Shown one piece after another: positions 38,481 to 50,639 of a stretch of 64,000 nt of DNA. The notes below the pieces were generated by a model, which made no database searches, was not told the DNA's origin, and worked only from the letters and a program-made list of their open reading frames with translations. The number at the start of each line of letters is the position of its first letter. Positions within the stretch are counted from its first letter, which is position 1. The stretch covers positions 682,001-746,000 of the forward strand of contig NC_064654.1 in assembly GCF_001723175.1 (NCBI RefSeq), read 5' to 3'. Source of the stretch: Penicillium oxalicum (taxonomy: Eukaryota; Ascomycota; Eurotiomycetes; Eurotiales; Aspergillaceae). The position numbers were made by a program, and so were the translations under genes.

Positions 38481-38772
38481 GGCGTTAGTATAGGTAGTTA
38501 AATTCGATATACTTTATATTAGTATTAGTACCTTATAGGAACTACGACGGCGAGAGGTCTATTAAATAAATCCCGTTTATCCTAGTTAGTATCCTAGCTA
38601 TTCCGAACGTCTCCTAGTAGTAGTCTACTAGATCCTAATAAGTCTATATCTTAGAGCTCGTCCCTAGATATAGGTAATTAGAGCTCCTCCTAGTCTATCG
38701 CGCGTTTCTTAGTCTTTCTATTCTTCCTATCGATATATTATAGCTTCGATCGAGGGCTTCTATTATAATATT

Positions 38773-39137
38773 TAAGAGAGTTTGCCCTCTCTAGATATTT
38801 ACTAGGCCTAGCAGCGGTCATATGTCTTAAGGGTTTTTCCCCTATCGTGGGTTTTCCCTCTCTCTCTCTCTTCTTCCTTCTCCCTAGACTTCCTGATAGA
38901 CCTACAGGTCTACAAGGCAAGGAAGCAATCTGGAGGCGAGACAACTGGGATTGGGAAGTCTAGAGAGAGGGAAGAAGAGAGAGAGAGGGAAAACCCATGA
39001 GCGGGAGAAAACCCTCAAGGCACATGACTGCTGCTGGACCTAGCAAACATCTGGAGAGGGCAAACTCTCTCACTTCCTAATCCTAGTTATCTCGCCTCTA
39101 GATTGCTTCCTTGCCTTGTAGACCTATAGGTCTATCA
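38773..39137 (+). repeat. Copia D 5' LTR, split by a solo LTR
   Basis: LTR pieces 38773-38893 and 39078-39137 add up to 181 bp. It starts TAAGAGAG (TGAGAGAG after RIP) and ends GTCTATCA. The primer site follows at 39138. Confidence 0.9.
38894..39072 (-). repeat. Copia-type solo LTR nested in another Copia LTR
   Basis: A 179-bp inverted LTR with duplication CTTCC (38889-38893 and 39073-39077). It is diverged from the other LTRs (for example CCCATGAGCGGGAG where others have CCCACGATGGGGG) and is much less affected by RIP. It may come from a related subfamily that arrived later. Confidence 0.92.
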
Positions 39138-39579
39138 GGTTATAAGCCCGATCGTAATAGTAAGGCCTAAATTTGTGAAAACCGCAAGTTCTTAGATTTT
39201 CAATCACTAAACCTATTAAATTCGGCTATAGAAGCTATAATCACCAAATTACTAAATTCAAATTTAAATTATTAAACCTAATACAAATTCAACAAACTCA
39301 ACTAGGCTATAAAAGCTAGAAATTCACTAAATATAATATAATTAACTAGGCTATAGAAGCTAAATCTAAGATCAACAAAGGAAAGACGCGTCTGTTAATA
39401 TTTATTAGGACTACTATAATATTAATATCTCTTACTTCAGACCCTACTATAATACACTAACAATAATACTATATATTCCCTACAAACCTCCCTTCTTACT
39501 AAATTCTATCCCTAAATCCTATCTAAATTACCTAAATTATTAAATTTACCTAAACCTTAATTATATTCCTAAATACTAA

Positions 39580-41894
39580 CTATAGCTAAAGAAGATCTCG
39601 GCTAAGCGGCTAATATTAAAGAATTCCCTATATCTCGTAAGGACTATAGTAAATTCTTTACCCTAAAATCCCGAGGCTAGCTAGTAAACTAACTTACTAG
39701 CGCCCCTAAAGAATTTACCCTTAACCTACTTAAATTGTTAGAAAGAATAGAAGACTTCGAGGACTAGTTTAGAGATATATACTAAATCCTTAAAAAGAAA
39801 GGACTCTATCGCCTCGTTAACCTAAAATACGATAGGCCTAAAGTAATATCTAACGAAGCAGAAACTTAGGTCGAGCACTCTTATACTATACAGATATAGC
39901 TATAATAATCTATCTTAAAGGATATCGATACGATAGTTAAAGCTATAAGATTCCGATACGAATTCGCTAATAAATATATTATTAGCTTAAAAAAGGCCCT
40001 TTATACTACTGGCTTTATGCCTAGTAAAAAGAAGGTAACCAGAGTTTTACGAACCTACCGAGCTAACTACCTATCGGTAATCGATTTTGTGTATAAATTT
40101 CGTAGTGCCTATACTAAAGTAACGGAAGAAGTCTAACTTACCCTAGGCATAATCGTTTCCCTATTTCTTGATAAATTATAAAGTAATATCCTAACCTTTG
40201 TGGCTACTAGACTAGCAGATTATTCTAACAGATACGAAAACATTACAAAGATTATAGTACTAGACCTTTTCCGAACCTTTACTAAGGTAATCTATAAACT
40301 AGAAATTAGAAATTACTAATTCTCGAGCGTTATAACCACGACAAACCCTTTAAAACCTTAGTCAGACAAAGGTAAATACCTCCTATTAAAGTATATACCC
40401 CCGAGGGGTAAATCGCTATCGGAATAGGTAAAAGAATAGATCGAAGGACTAAATCAAATCGTCCCGAATAGTAATTACTTCTTTTACGGAAGGAAGAGCT
40501 ATACTACTAAGGACTATACCTACTTAGTTATTACGTCGCGAACGTTAGATTAGAGATCTATTAAGGGTATTTAGGTAAATACCCCGTAGAGGAATACAGA
40601 CAATCCGAATAGACTACCGCTAGAGGGATAGACTATAATATATAATAATAAGATTAAGAAGAACGGAGGTAATACCTAGATTCCCGCCTAATCGTCCTAA
40701 AATCCTCGGAAAAACTAGCAAAATCTATTAATAACAATTTCTACTAGAAAGAACGATAGGAACAAGAGTTTAATTACTTTAAAGGGATCCTAATCCTAAT
40801 CCTAATCTTAACTATACAGAAGAGATCTTAAAGAACAAGAAGATAATAATACGAGTATAAGCGCGAATATAGCAATTTAGGTTAATAGAGAAGAAGATAA
40901 GTACTACTACGCCCTTATAGCAGTAGAATTCGACTTCGCTAACCGCCTAGATCCTTAATTTACTATAGCCTTAGTCAAAACGAATCCTTCTACTAAATAG
41001 ATCGTTAATTTAGGTGTATTACGCTCGATTTGTGTTAATAGAAATATAATTATAAAATTCTAAAGTAACCCCTATAGCTACTAATACTAAATCTCTGATA
41101 GAAGAACCGTTAAATCTCTTAGAAAAGCGATCGCTCGAATTAAATTAATCCTTCTAGAAGGCACTAAAACCCTTAATATATATTACTAATATATGCTAAT
41201 AGGTAACTTTAACCTCCTGTCTACGACCTAAATATACAAGGACTATAAAATAGACTAGAAAGATTAGGAAAATATATTCGTTAACCTAAATAATAAATAA
41301 AAGATTTTAGTATACATATATAGGAAACGAGGGGTCCTATTTCTAAAGGCTACTTTAGTTAAACTATCTATAGCGTACGAAAAGAAGGCCCCCCTAATTA
41401 TAGCGACTATATATTCCTTTACTATAATTTTACTAGAAGTAGCCTATTACTATCTAGGTTAGATTAGATAGCCTACCGCAAAAATTAACTATCACAAAAT
41501 CGGTAAGGAGGTCTATAGTAACGAATATTTTAATTATATAGCTTATAAGATTACAAAATCTAAGAGGATCGTATCCTACACAAACTAGATACGCTCTAAG
41601 ATACTATAGGAATCTATCTATATTAATATCTAGCTATATACCCCCCTTAGAATTAGGAATATATTATACGTCCTAATCGTAGTTAACGATACTACTAGGT
41701 TTAGATAGGCTATCCTAATAAAGATAAAAGGCTAAGCGTCGGATATCCTAATCTAAATACTAAAGTATATCTTTACTTCTACTAGCACTTAGCCTTCCGA
41801 AATCCGTATAGATAGAGACAGAAGTTTCTTTAAATTCAAAGAATAGGCTAAGCAGAAGGGTTACACTTTCTTAATAAGCGCCCCTTATACCTAT
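39580..41894 (+). pseudogene. Copia D Gag-integrase remnant
   Basis: The gag and early integrase part of the Copia polyprotein, aligned with copy A from its start (ATAGCTAAAGAAG near 39582). The zinc knuckle reads YFFYGRKSYTTKDY (near 40475-40520), with Cys and His changed to Tyr. Stops are RIP-type. The gene is cut at 41894 before the second integrase block is complete. Confidence 0.8.
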
Positions 41895-42081
41895 TGATAG
41901 ACCTATAGGTCTACAAGGTAAGGAAGCAATCTGGAGGCGAGATAACTAGGATTAGGAAGTCTAGGGAGAAGGAAGAAGAGAGAGAGAGAGAGAGAGGGAA
42001 AACCCACGATGGGGGAAAAACCCCCAAGACACATGACCGCTGCTAGGCCTAGCAAATATCCGGAGAGGGCAAACTCTCTTA
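41895..42081 (-). repeat. Copia E 3' LTR (187 bp)
   Basis: Plus-strand TGATAGACC to CTCTCTTA. It is slightly longer than the others because of a longer (GA)n tract. The polypurine complement follows. Confidence 0.9.
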
Positions 42082-42159
42082 TACCCCCCTAGGACTAGTA
42101 GCAATATAGAAAATTTTACATACATAATTGTATGGTATAGTAAATAGGGAAAAGAAAGG

Positions 42160-42342
42160 TGAGAGAGTTTGCCCTCTCCAGATGGTTGCTAGGCCTAGTA
42201 GCGGTCATGTGTCTTGAGGGTTTTTCCCCCATCGTGGGTTTTCTCTCTCTCTCTCTCTCTTCTTCCTTCTCCCTAGACTTCCCAATCCTAGTTATCTCGC
42301 CTCCAGATTGCTTCCTTGCCTTGTAGACCTGTAGGTCTATCA
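42160..42342 (+). repeat. Copia solo LTR with AAAGG duplication
   Basis: A 183-bp LTR from TGAGAGAG to GTCTATCA, flanked by AAAGG (42155-42159 and 42343-42347). It inserted just inside the 3' end of Copia E. The open frame on the other strand here (42116-42343) is not a gene. Confidence 0.9.
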
Positions 42343-43660
42343 AAAGGGTTAGTTAGGATTTCTTATATACAATAATTTAGCACGGTCATCTTGAAAAATC
42401 CTATTAGGCTTAGTTTTGGTAAGTATATTAGCGGTATTATCCTTGCTCGGGATACTAATTAACTAAATAAGGTTCTTTTTAATAAGATCCCTGATTAGAT
42501 AGTATCTCGTGCTAATCTAAGATAATTCTGGGCTGACTTTAGGGTTTATAACAGTCGTGATAGTATTATCGGAATCACAGAATAAGGTGATCGGAATATT
42601 TTTGTCGAAGTCTTTATCTTAGTTTAATAGAGGTATAGGTAAAAGTTCTGTAGTAATTTTAGCAAGGTAAAGTCCTTCTTTCGCTATAGTCGTAAGGGTA
42701 TAGTACTCGGCTATAGTTAATAAGGCTACTACGATATCTTATCTTTTTAAGCTCTATAAGATTAGGGTACTAGCAAAGAACTAAATATATACTTCGGTAG
42801 ATTTTCTATCCTCTGTATTAGTATATAATAAGCCGATAAATCCTTCTAGACCCTTAGAGGGTTCTCTTCTAAATAGGATTCCTAAATTTACGGTACCTAT
42901 AAGGTATTATAATAAAATTTTATATACTACTATATTATCTTTTCTTAGGTATTTATTATAGCGTTATAACACTAATACGGTCGCTATAATATCCGGGCGT
43001 ATTTTAATTAAGAGCTAACTAATCTTTCCTATTATTTTAGTATAGGCGCCCTAGTCGAATATATTATCCTCTATTAGATTATTTAGATAGGGGATTTTCT
43101 AAGAGGGGTTTATTAGGATTAGAGAAGGATTATAATTTTTATAGCCCTTATTATAGATTAAAATTATTAATTAAGCCTATTAGCTTATAAAGATATTACC
43201 GGAGGATTCTTTAATTATATTATAACCAAGGAATCTTTTAAATAGGAGGGTCTTTAATTTTCTCTTATTTAAAAGGCCTTTTTTATAGAGTTTAATAGAT
43301 CTTTATATCTAGTTATAAGAATATTATCTATATAGATTATAATAAATATAGTATAGTCCTTATTAGTAAAGATATATAGTTCGGAGGGGATTAGAGAGAG
43401 GCCTAGGCTAGATAGGTTATCTTTAAATAGTTTATACTAGAGGTATCCTACTTATCGTAATCTATAAAGCGCCTAGTTTAGTACGTATACTAGATCTTCT
43501 CCTTTTAGGCTAAATTATTTATATCTAGTTAGTTACTTTATAAATATAATATAGTTATTAATTATAGTATTAAGGTAGGCTCTAATTATATCCTACTATT
43601 TCTTTTTCTAATTACGGATAGTAGCTATAGTAATAAATAATTTAGCTAATATATCTAAGA
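42343..43660 (-). pseudogene. Copia E RNase H and RT remnant
   Basis: The minus-strand C-terminal part of the Copia polyprotein, aligned with copy C from 31180 to 32470. The RNase H block and the RT catalytic region are recognisable by alignment but full of RIP-type stops. The gene continues beyond the Helitron at 52258-52892. Confidence 0.75.
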
Positions 43661-43671
43661 CAAGTAGCGGG

Positions 43672-43690
43672 GCCGGGCCTTTGGCCCGGC
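43672..43690 (-). other. Helitron 3'-terminal hairpin
   Basis: A perfect 8-bp GC-rich stem with a 3-base loop, 11 bases from the element's 3' end on the minus strand. In Helitrons such a hairpin helps terminate rolling-circle transposition. It stands out in AT-rich surroundings. Confidence 0.8.
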
Positions 43691-44509
43691 TCGAGATATA
43701 TTAGCTAGATACTCTACGGGCAGGAGTATCTGTAAGTGTTAACTATGTATAATTATGATGCGAAAGGAATAGTAGGGGAGGTATACCGTACCTTTCCGAA
43801 TTAGTTATATAAAGTTAAAATATATTCGCTAGTTATTAGTATCCCTTAATTCTCTCGGACTTAGGTATAATCTTGAAGATATTACCTTAATATATTACTA
43901 AGCCCTTCGAGGCCTACGGGCTCTAGTTACCTATGTAGGAACTTTATCTTAGGCCTAAGTAACTAGTTATGATTATAGCGTTAGTCGGAATTACTCGAAT
44001 CTTATATATTATTTTCGATCCGTGAGTTTAATATTAGAGGAGGCTATGTCGAGCTCTTCGAGGGTGTTTTTTCGCCCTTGTAAGACTTACGAGGCTTTTA
44101 AGAGTTACACTTACGACTAGAATATTAGGTAGTCTTACCCTAAGGCTTAATAGTTAACGACCCTAATCAGAAACGTATTAGAAAATACTATATAAAAGGT
44201 AAGTAGTATTTAGACTAACCCTAGCTAGTAGTCGTAGTATCCTGTTAAGTAGCTAGAACCTAAATAGGGGTAGTAGCGATTAATACTATAGGGGTCGTGA
44301 GGGGAGACCGAGTGCTAATTAAGTTATAAGGTCGTTTTCTGTTAGATAGAGTTATAGAAGAGACCTAAGTAGTCGAAGGAGCGGCCGAGTCGGTAGGTAA
44401 GTACGATATATTAGTCAAAGTAATATACGGCAGAAGGATATTCTCCTATCGATAGAAGCCGAACAAATTACTAGAAACTAAGTAAAGATAGCCTACTCTT
44501 AGGATCTAA

Positions 44510-44990
44510 GTTAATTACTACCGCGGGGTACTCGGGAGGTTATACTATAGGCGCTAAGTCGAGTATTTAGACTCGGGTTTAGGAACCTTACCTATTAGGC
44601 CTATATAGGTATTAATTAACAAAAGGAATAGATAGCGGCTAGAGGGGTCGGTATAATAGGTAATAATAGAGCCTATATAGCAGAGCTTAGGAGTTAAAAT
44701 TAGTAGATACCGTAGGTTATAGTCCTCGTTAGTAACGTTCCTAGGCACGATAGATATTAGATTAGTACGTAGATAGAGTAGAAGATACTCGCTATATACT
44801 TAAGCCTCTCTAATACTAAAGGTCCTATCGAGCTTAGTAAAGTAACTATCTAATAGACGAGTCTTATTCGTGTTATAGTACTCTACCCGATATATAGTCT
44901 CCTCTAGAATAACTAAGTTTTGTAAGGTTAAATCGGCTAGGCTATTATAATACGCGTTTATATATAGGCGCTAGGCGCTTCTAGTAAAGA
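44510..44990 (-). pseudogene. Unidentified coding remnant downstream of Helitron helicase
   Basis: A minus-strand frame running about 160 codons with few stops. It includes a 64-codon fully open stretch (44554-44748, starting MPRNVTNEDYNLRY). Upstream it reads LTLQNLVILEETIYRVEYYN, then SYFTKLDRTFSIREA. It lies about 600 bases after the last helicase motif, inside the Helitron, in the same direction as Rep-helicase. I do not recognise a family. It may be a captured host gene fragment, a second Helitron gene or the tail of the main polyprotein. Confidence 0.45.
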
Positions 44991-45350
44991 GGGGAATATC
45001 TATTAATTAAATAATAGTATTATACTTATAATAAGTATAAAGAATACTCGAGGGAGCTATAATAGCTTTAAAAGGGTTAAGGAAAGGGTTTAGTTAGGGA
45101 ATTTAGTTATCGAGTTAATTATAAAGACACTCCTCGATATTTATATTATTCGCGGATATATAACCGCGGAAGTTATTAGTATTACTATTATAGAGTAGCC
45201 TATATTATAGTAGAGTTAAACGGAATAACATGGGAATATAGATAACTATTAAAGACTAATATATATACCGGTAGGTAGAACGTAGATATATACCTAATAA
45301 TACGACGGATATAGAGTAAAAGGGGCTAACTATAGATAATTATATCTATA

Positions 45351-45469
45351 TAGTTATTAAGAGTATCTACGCGGACGCACGACCGAGGCTAACGCGGATA
45401 TATCACCGAGGCGATACCCGATTATAGAGGATATCTACGTAGTTATTAAGAGTATCTACGCGGATATAT
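45351..45469. repeat. Short direct repeat in the Helitron
   Basis: TAGTTATTAAGAGTATCTAC followed by GCGGA occurs at 45351-45375 and 45440-45464. Related CGCGGATATAT blocks also occur near 45152 and 45394. The repeat lies between helicase and the downstream remnant. Role unknown. Confidence 0.5.
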
Positions 45470-45594
45470 TACCTAGAGTTATTAAATCGCGCAATAATTA
45501 TAAATTTGTAATAGGTATAGAGAGTTAGTACACGGATATAATTTAATAGGGTTAGAAATAATAGATACTTTCTATTTATATAAAAACGAACTTA

Positions 45595-48500
45595 ACTATA
45601 ATAGGCTAGGGGTATAGCGTAAAACCTCGGGATAAATAATATTCTCTACCGAATAGTCCTTATTCTGTGGCGACACTAAGATAGATATATTATCCGTATT
45701 TATAGTCCGCGAAAGTACGATATAGAGCTACCTATACAAGAACACTTAAGTTCGAATATCGATACTAATATAGGATAGTAATTAACCTTAGGCCTTATTA
45801 ATTAATATAGCGTAGGCGAGGCGTATAGGAAACTAGTAATAGGTAAGGTTGAATAGGAGGTTAGGAACCTAAACAGAGAGCTTATACCGAGGGATTAAAC
45901 GAATAGGATTCTTAACAGACTTATTAGTAATTTTTACCTCTAAGTAACGTTAAGTAATCCTTAGGATAGTATATCTTATTCTATTATATAGGCCCTATAT
46001 AGGGTTAAGGTTCCGGAGTACTATAATAGAAGTACTAATCTATATAAAGTTATTAGTATAGTGTATTAAGTAGAAGTAGGTAGGTACTAAAAGGTAAATA
46101 TATCTTAAGACGGAGATAGGTAAGAGATAGGCCGCTTATATTAATACTATTTAAGAATTCTAGTATAATATCGCTCGTATTAGCAAAGTCCTTATCCTCT
46201 ACTATATAACTATTAACTAAGTAGAGAGTATATATAGTCCCTAGGGTTTAGTTAAGTAGGATATTATTAATATTGTAAACGAAGATATTTCGCGGGCTTA
46301 GAATAGCGCGTGAAATAAGAAGGTCCGGATTATTAGGGGTAGCGAAGAGATTTTATATAGGGTAGACTAAATATAGAAAGCCTTCTATATTCGAAGTTAT
46401 CTATAGAATATCGGGGAGGTAAATACGACTATAATATACGCTATTATAGGATATATAACGAAGCTACTTACCGAGAACTCGGTTCCGTAGCGACACCGTA
46501 TCGAGTCGTATATTAACACGGAGATAAAGATAGGTTAGATATAACTATATACTAGCGTAGAGGACCGAAGTAGCTATAGTATCGGTACGATTCCCTTTAG
46601 GAATAATAGGAAGGATCTATTAAAAGTCTCTATCTAGTATAATAGGTATACCGCCGAAAGGGTAGTCTTTCCCGAGAAGTTTAGACTCTCTAGCGAGGGA
46701 ATCTATAGGACGTACTACTATATCTATACGAATATCTCGAAGATTCCTATTAACGATATTAAAGTACTTCTTATATATTATCGTTATCTTATCCTAAATA
46801 ATTAAGGATACCTTCTATATTAATATAGCTACTTAGGTACCTCTACTAATAAGACCTTACTAGCCTATAGTTAGTTTAAGTAGGAGGTAGAAACGCTTAT
46901 AGGCTATACGACTACCTAGAAGTAGTAAAGATATAATCCTAGTAGAGGTAATATAGAGGATAATCTAGGATTCGGAGCAGAGCTTTATATAGAGGACCTA
47001 AGTAGCTCGAACTAGTATTAGAGAAAGTTTAGCGGACTTAGTTATAATTACCTTATATATAAAGGTCTTGCTAGTACCGCCTAGCCTGTAAAGGAAGAAC
47101 TACGTATTCTATAGTATCGTGTTTACTCTAGTTAAAATAGCTAAATACGCTATTCGTTAGTCTTCGTTTAACTAGGATTCGAACTACTAGGACCGTTCTG
47201 GCTACTATAGGATAATATACGATCTCTCTGCTATAATTAAGGGATTCGGTGTAGCAGAGGACTAATTATTTATAACTAGGGGTAGCTTATAGTTAGTAAG
47301 TATCTTATTAATAGTAAGAAGTTCCTGAGTAATAAGCTATAACCTATAGTTATACTTAGGAAAATTAGGTTTATAGAGTAGAAAATCTAGTAAAGGTATA
47401 GGTAAGTATTAGAGGTAATTATTATTAATATAGGCGCGAAGCCTCTTATAGATAGTACCTTTAAACTCCGATTAAATCTAACTCCTATTATTAATTTTAC
47501 CCAAAAGAAGGTAACTAATAAAAAGACGCTAGAGCTCCTATCTAGTCCGAATCTTAATAGCTTCTTAGAAATATTTAAGCTACTTAGTATTAAGGGTAAT
47601 AATACTATAGGCGATATATATTCTTAAAGGATAGGTATACTACGATCTTATCTTAGATATTATAGCTATCTAGAGGGTACGCAAGATAGGCTAGCACAGA
47701 CCGAAGTACGAGGTATAAAGCTAGGCCTTTTATAATTATAAGGAGATAGCGGAGATAATATACCTTACCGTGATATAGGTAGACTATATAGATACGCCTA
47801 ATCTACGTACGACTCCTAACTAGATAGCGAAGTCGTTTAGTCTAATACTTAGTAGTCTTGTTCTATATCAAAAACGACGGGGCTTCTTAGTAAATAAAGT
47901 TATAGTTATCCGGGTTCTTCTTATAGTACTTTATAAAGCTAATTAATATCGATATTTAGCTACAGATTCTCTTAGCCGCCTAGGTAGAGGTAACTAAAGG
48001 GTTATAAGATATAGTATACTTATCCTTATAGTATACTACTAATACTAAAATAGGCGGTATTATACTATAGACCGGAAACTCGAAAAGGCGCTATATAGCC
48101 TTAGCGGAGCTAATAAAACGACTATTAACGTAGTTTCGAATCTTATTAACCTCGAATTCCGCGGTAATACGATCCGATCCTTTAAAGATATACTTATAGA
48201 TATATTTAATCGCCTTAATCGTAGAGTATACCTCGATATTAATATATACCTTATACCTCTAAGCTAGAAAATAGTTATATAGTACTACCTACTTATTACC
48301 GATTATTATATCTAAGCCGGTCTTTAGGTACTTATATAGGATCTTGCTAGTAGGGGAACGTCGGTACTTTAGATATCTATTATTACTAACTACTATTATA
48401 TTAGATAGAGGCTTAGGGAATCCCTTCGTGCAAACTCGCTTACTATTCCGTTCCTCTATATAGGAAGTATAAGGGTTATATTTACTATATAGGGTATAGA

Positions 48501-50500
48501 TTAAGCTCTAAGTCACGACGTTAAAGACCTTATAGCTACCTCGGTTATAATCTAGGTCCGGAATTTCTGCTAATATAACCTTATCGATATATTCTAGAGT
48601 ATTAAAGGTATATACCTTATTAATCTAGATAAGGATATAGGCGTATAGTATACCGCGCTTCTAGTACTTAATAATCTAGATATTAGCTATATAAGGGCTA
48701 AAGATACTATTAGGCCTAGTTAAGTCGTGAATTAGGGCCTATAATTTAAGATAGAAAACACGGGTAACTAAGTCTAGGCGGTCTCGCTAGGTCTATATTA
48801 GGACCCTAAAGTAATTAGTCTTTAGTTTATTAGTAATCTTATCCTAGTAAGGATTACACGTAAAGGTTATAAAGAAATATAGCTTTCTAAAGTAACGAAC
48901 GATCGCTATCGAGTCTTAGTAGCGTTATTATATAAATCGTGTACTACCCTTAATAGTCGAGGGTAGTACTATTAGATAACTAATATTACTTAGGTTAATA
49001 TTATAAGCGAATACGTAATAAGTAGTAGAGTACTTATTAGCACGAAGGGACTTCTAGTTAAACTAATAGAACTCTAGGTTCTTAAAATTATCGGTAATAA
49101 ACGTATTAACTAAGAACTACTAGAAGAGTATACTCCTCTAATAAAGAATATCGGTACCCTTATTTCTAGGATAGAGAAGCTAGTAGTAGTATATAATTAG
49201 GGTAATATTTATATTTTTCCTCTAATTACTAGTAGTTATTAGACTACTTAGCTCTATATAGCGAGAGTAGCTAGTTCTACTATAGGGGTAGGAGAGTATA
49301 TACTATAGTAGAAGATATAGTATATACTTATAATAGATATAGGAGAGGTAATAGGGAGTCTCGTAATTAGTAGGAGGGGGTATACTAAAGCCTAGGGCAG
49401 AGTCCTTAATTATATTAGTAGTAGGTATAGATAGATTAGTTAGAAGCTTAGGAGGGATAGAGACTTCTAGTACTAGTCCTAAACCTTCGAAAAACTTAGA
49501 CAATATATTAGGATAATATAGTAGGGCCTCTCGAAGATATAGTATAATATTATAATAGCCCTACCTATCGAATTTATTTAATATATTAGGGAGGAAGGCT
49601 ATAAGCTTAGTATTAGTAGCTAGAAGATTATACTATCGATCCTCGGAAGTATTTTAAACTAAGTAAAGCTATAATATTTTTAGTATAAGATATTATATCT
49701 ATTATAATATAAATCGAGATTATACCTAAGAAGTTAAACGGAGATTTAGGATATCTATATATTCCGATAGGAACGCTATAGTACGATAGAATACCTTATA
49801 GAAAGGGTTTATATTATATAAAAGAAGATCGAGCTTCTGTAGGAGTTCGGGGTAAAAGTATAAGAGAGGATTATAGCGTAAACGCTCCTCTATAGTAGTA
49901 GACAGATCTAAAAAGTATATCTACGCGAATACCGGTAAATCCCTAGCGAGTAGCCTAAGGAGATAATAAAAGTATCCTAGATCTAAAAGATATAGAAAGC
50001 CTTATAGGGCTAGAGACGCGGGTCTTATTAATAACCTATTAACGTATAAGTAAGTGCTATATTTAACGTACGAATCTATTTTCGAAATAGAATCGCCTAC
50101 TAGGAGTTAGACTCGAAGAGATAACGTATTAGGGTTAGGGGCTTCGGTAAAGGATAAGGTAGTATACCGCCTCGCTTATAATATAATTCCTATAATAGTA
50201 TATCGTTTAAAGTATAGACCTCGCTAGACTAAAAAAGAGCACCGTAAAATTTATACTCTATATCTATAGGACTAAGGTTTAATAGGACCTATATAGTAGT
50301 AGAGGATATCTAGCCGCGAGGGACGATTCGAGTTAGAGGTATCTAACGTACCTCCTAGCGATATTAGTAATAAAATTCCGAACAAATTAGCGAACTAAAC
50401 GACCTAGGATATCTTGTATACTAGGTCCTTAGTAGATATAGAAGAGGTGTTAGTAGGGGTATCTATAATAGAGGGAGGGATAGTAAAATCGAAGGTTATA
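45595..50500 (-). pseudogene. Helitron Rep-helicase (RepHel) remnant
   Basis: The Helitron transposase: an HUH-type Rep nuclease fused to a PIF1-like helicase, which would nick and unwind DNA for rolling-circle transposition. The N-terminal part reads DLPVFAQIYFLDL and NPFYKVFYR, typical of the Helitron N-domain. The Rep block FFITFTCNPY lies at 48847-48876. The HUH motif follows as KRGILYAYIL, with both His now Tyr (48631-48645). The helicase Walker A reads GGTSKT (47064-47081). Near the end come FGGIPIILDRDFQQILPV, AYAILINKAQG and LYIVLSRT, finishing around YPEVL (45620-45634). Rep, Walker A and the C-terminal part lie in three different frames, so indels or introns exist. A 66-codon open piece lies at 49303-49503. 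Confidence 0.85.
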
Positions 50501-50639
50501 GAGTAGATAGTATATAATATACTAGGGATAGGAGCTAAGGGATAGGTAATATAGGTAGAATATCGACCGGGGTCGGAGAATTAAGTATAGAGGGATTAGG
50601 GTAAGTAAGAGGCGGGGTTAATAATAGGGTAATATAGCG

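Larger units (their letters stand above)
30537..38772 (-). mobile_element. Gypsy-1 inverted copy (3' part), split by Copia C
   Basis: An inverted Gypsy-1 3' end: LTR 30537-30688, the region between LTR and antisense gene, then after Copia C the antisense gene and the last part of pol (to 38772). It is cut at 38772 by the LTR of Copia D. The segment corresponds to about 60310-62382 of the full copy. The internal junction with Copia C is exact, with a 5-bp duplication. Confidence 0.85.
38773..41894 (+). mobile_element. Copia D: 5' half of a Copia element
   Basis: A forward Copia copy from a complete 5' LTR through leader and gag to the integrase region, equivalent to about 13541-16475 of copy A. 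It is cut off at 41894 by the LTR of inverted copy E. Its 5' LTR is split by a solo LTR. The left neighbour is inverted Gypsy-1. Confidence 0.88.

Noticed and set aside
45351..45469. Possible CRISPR-like spaced repeat
   Set aside because: There are only two full repeat copies and the sequence is eukaryotic transposon DNA.
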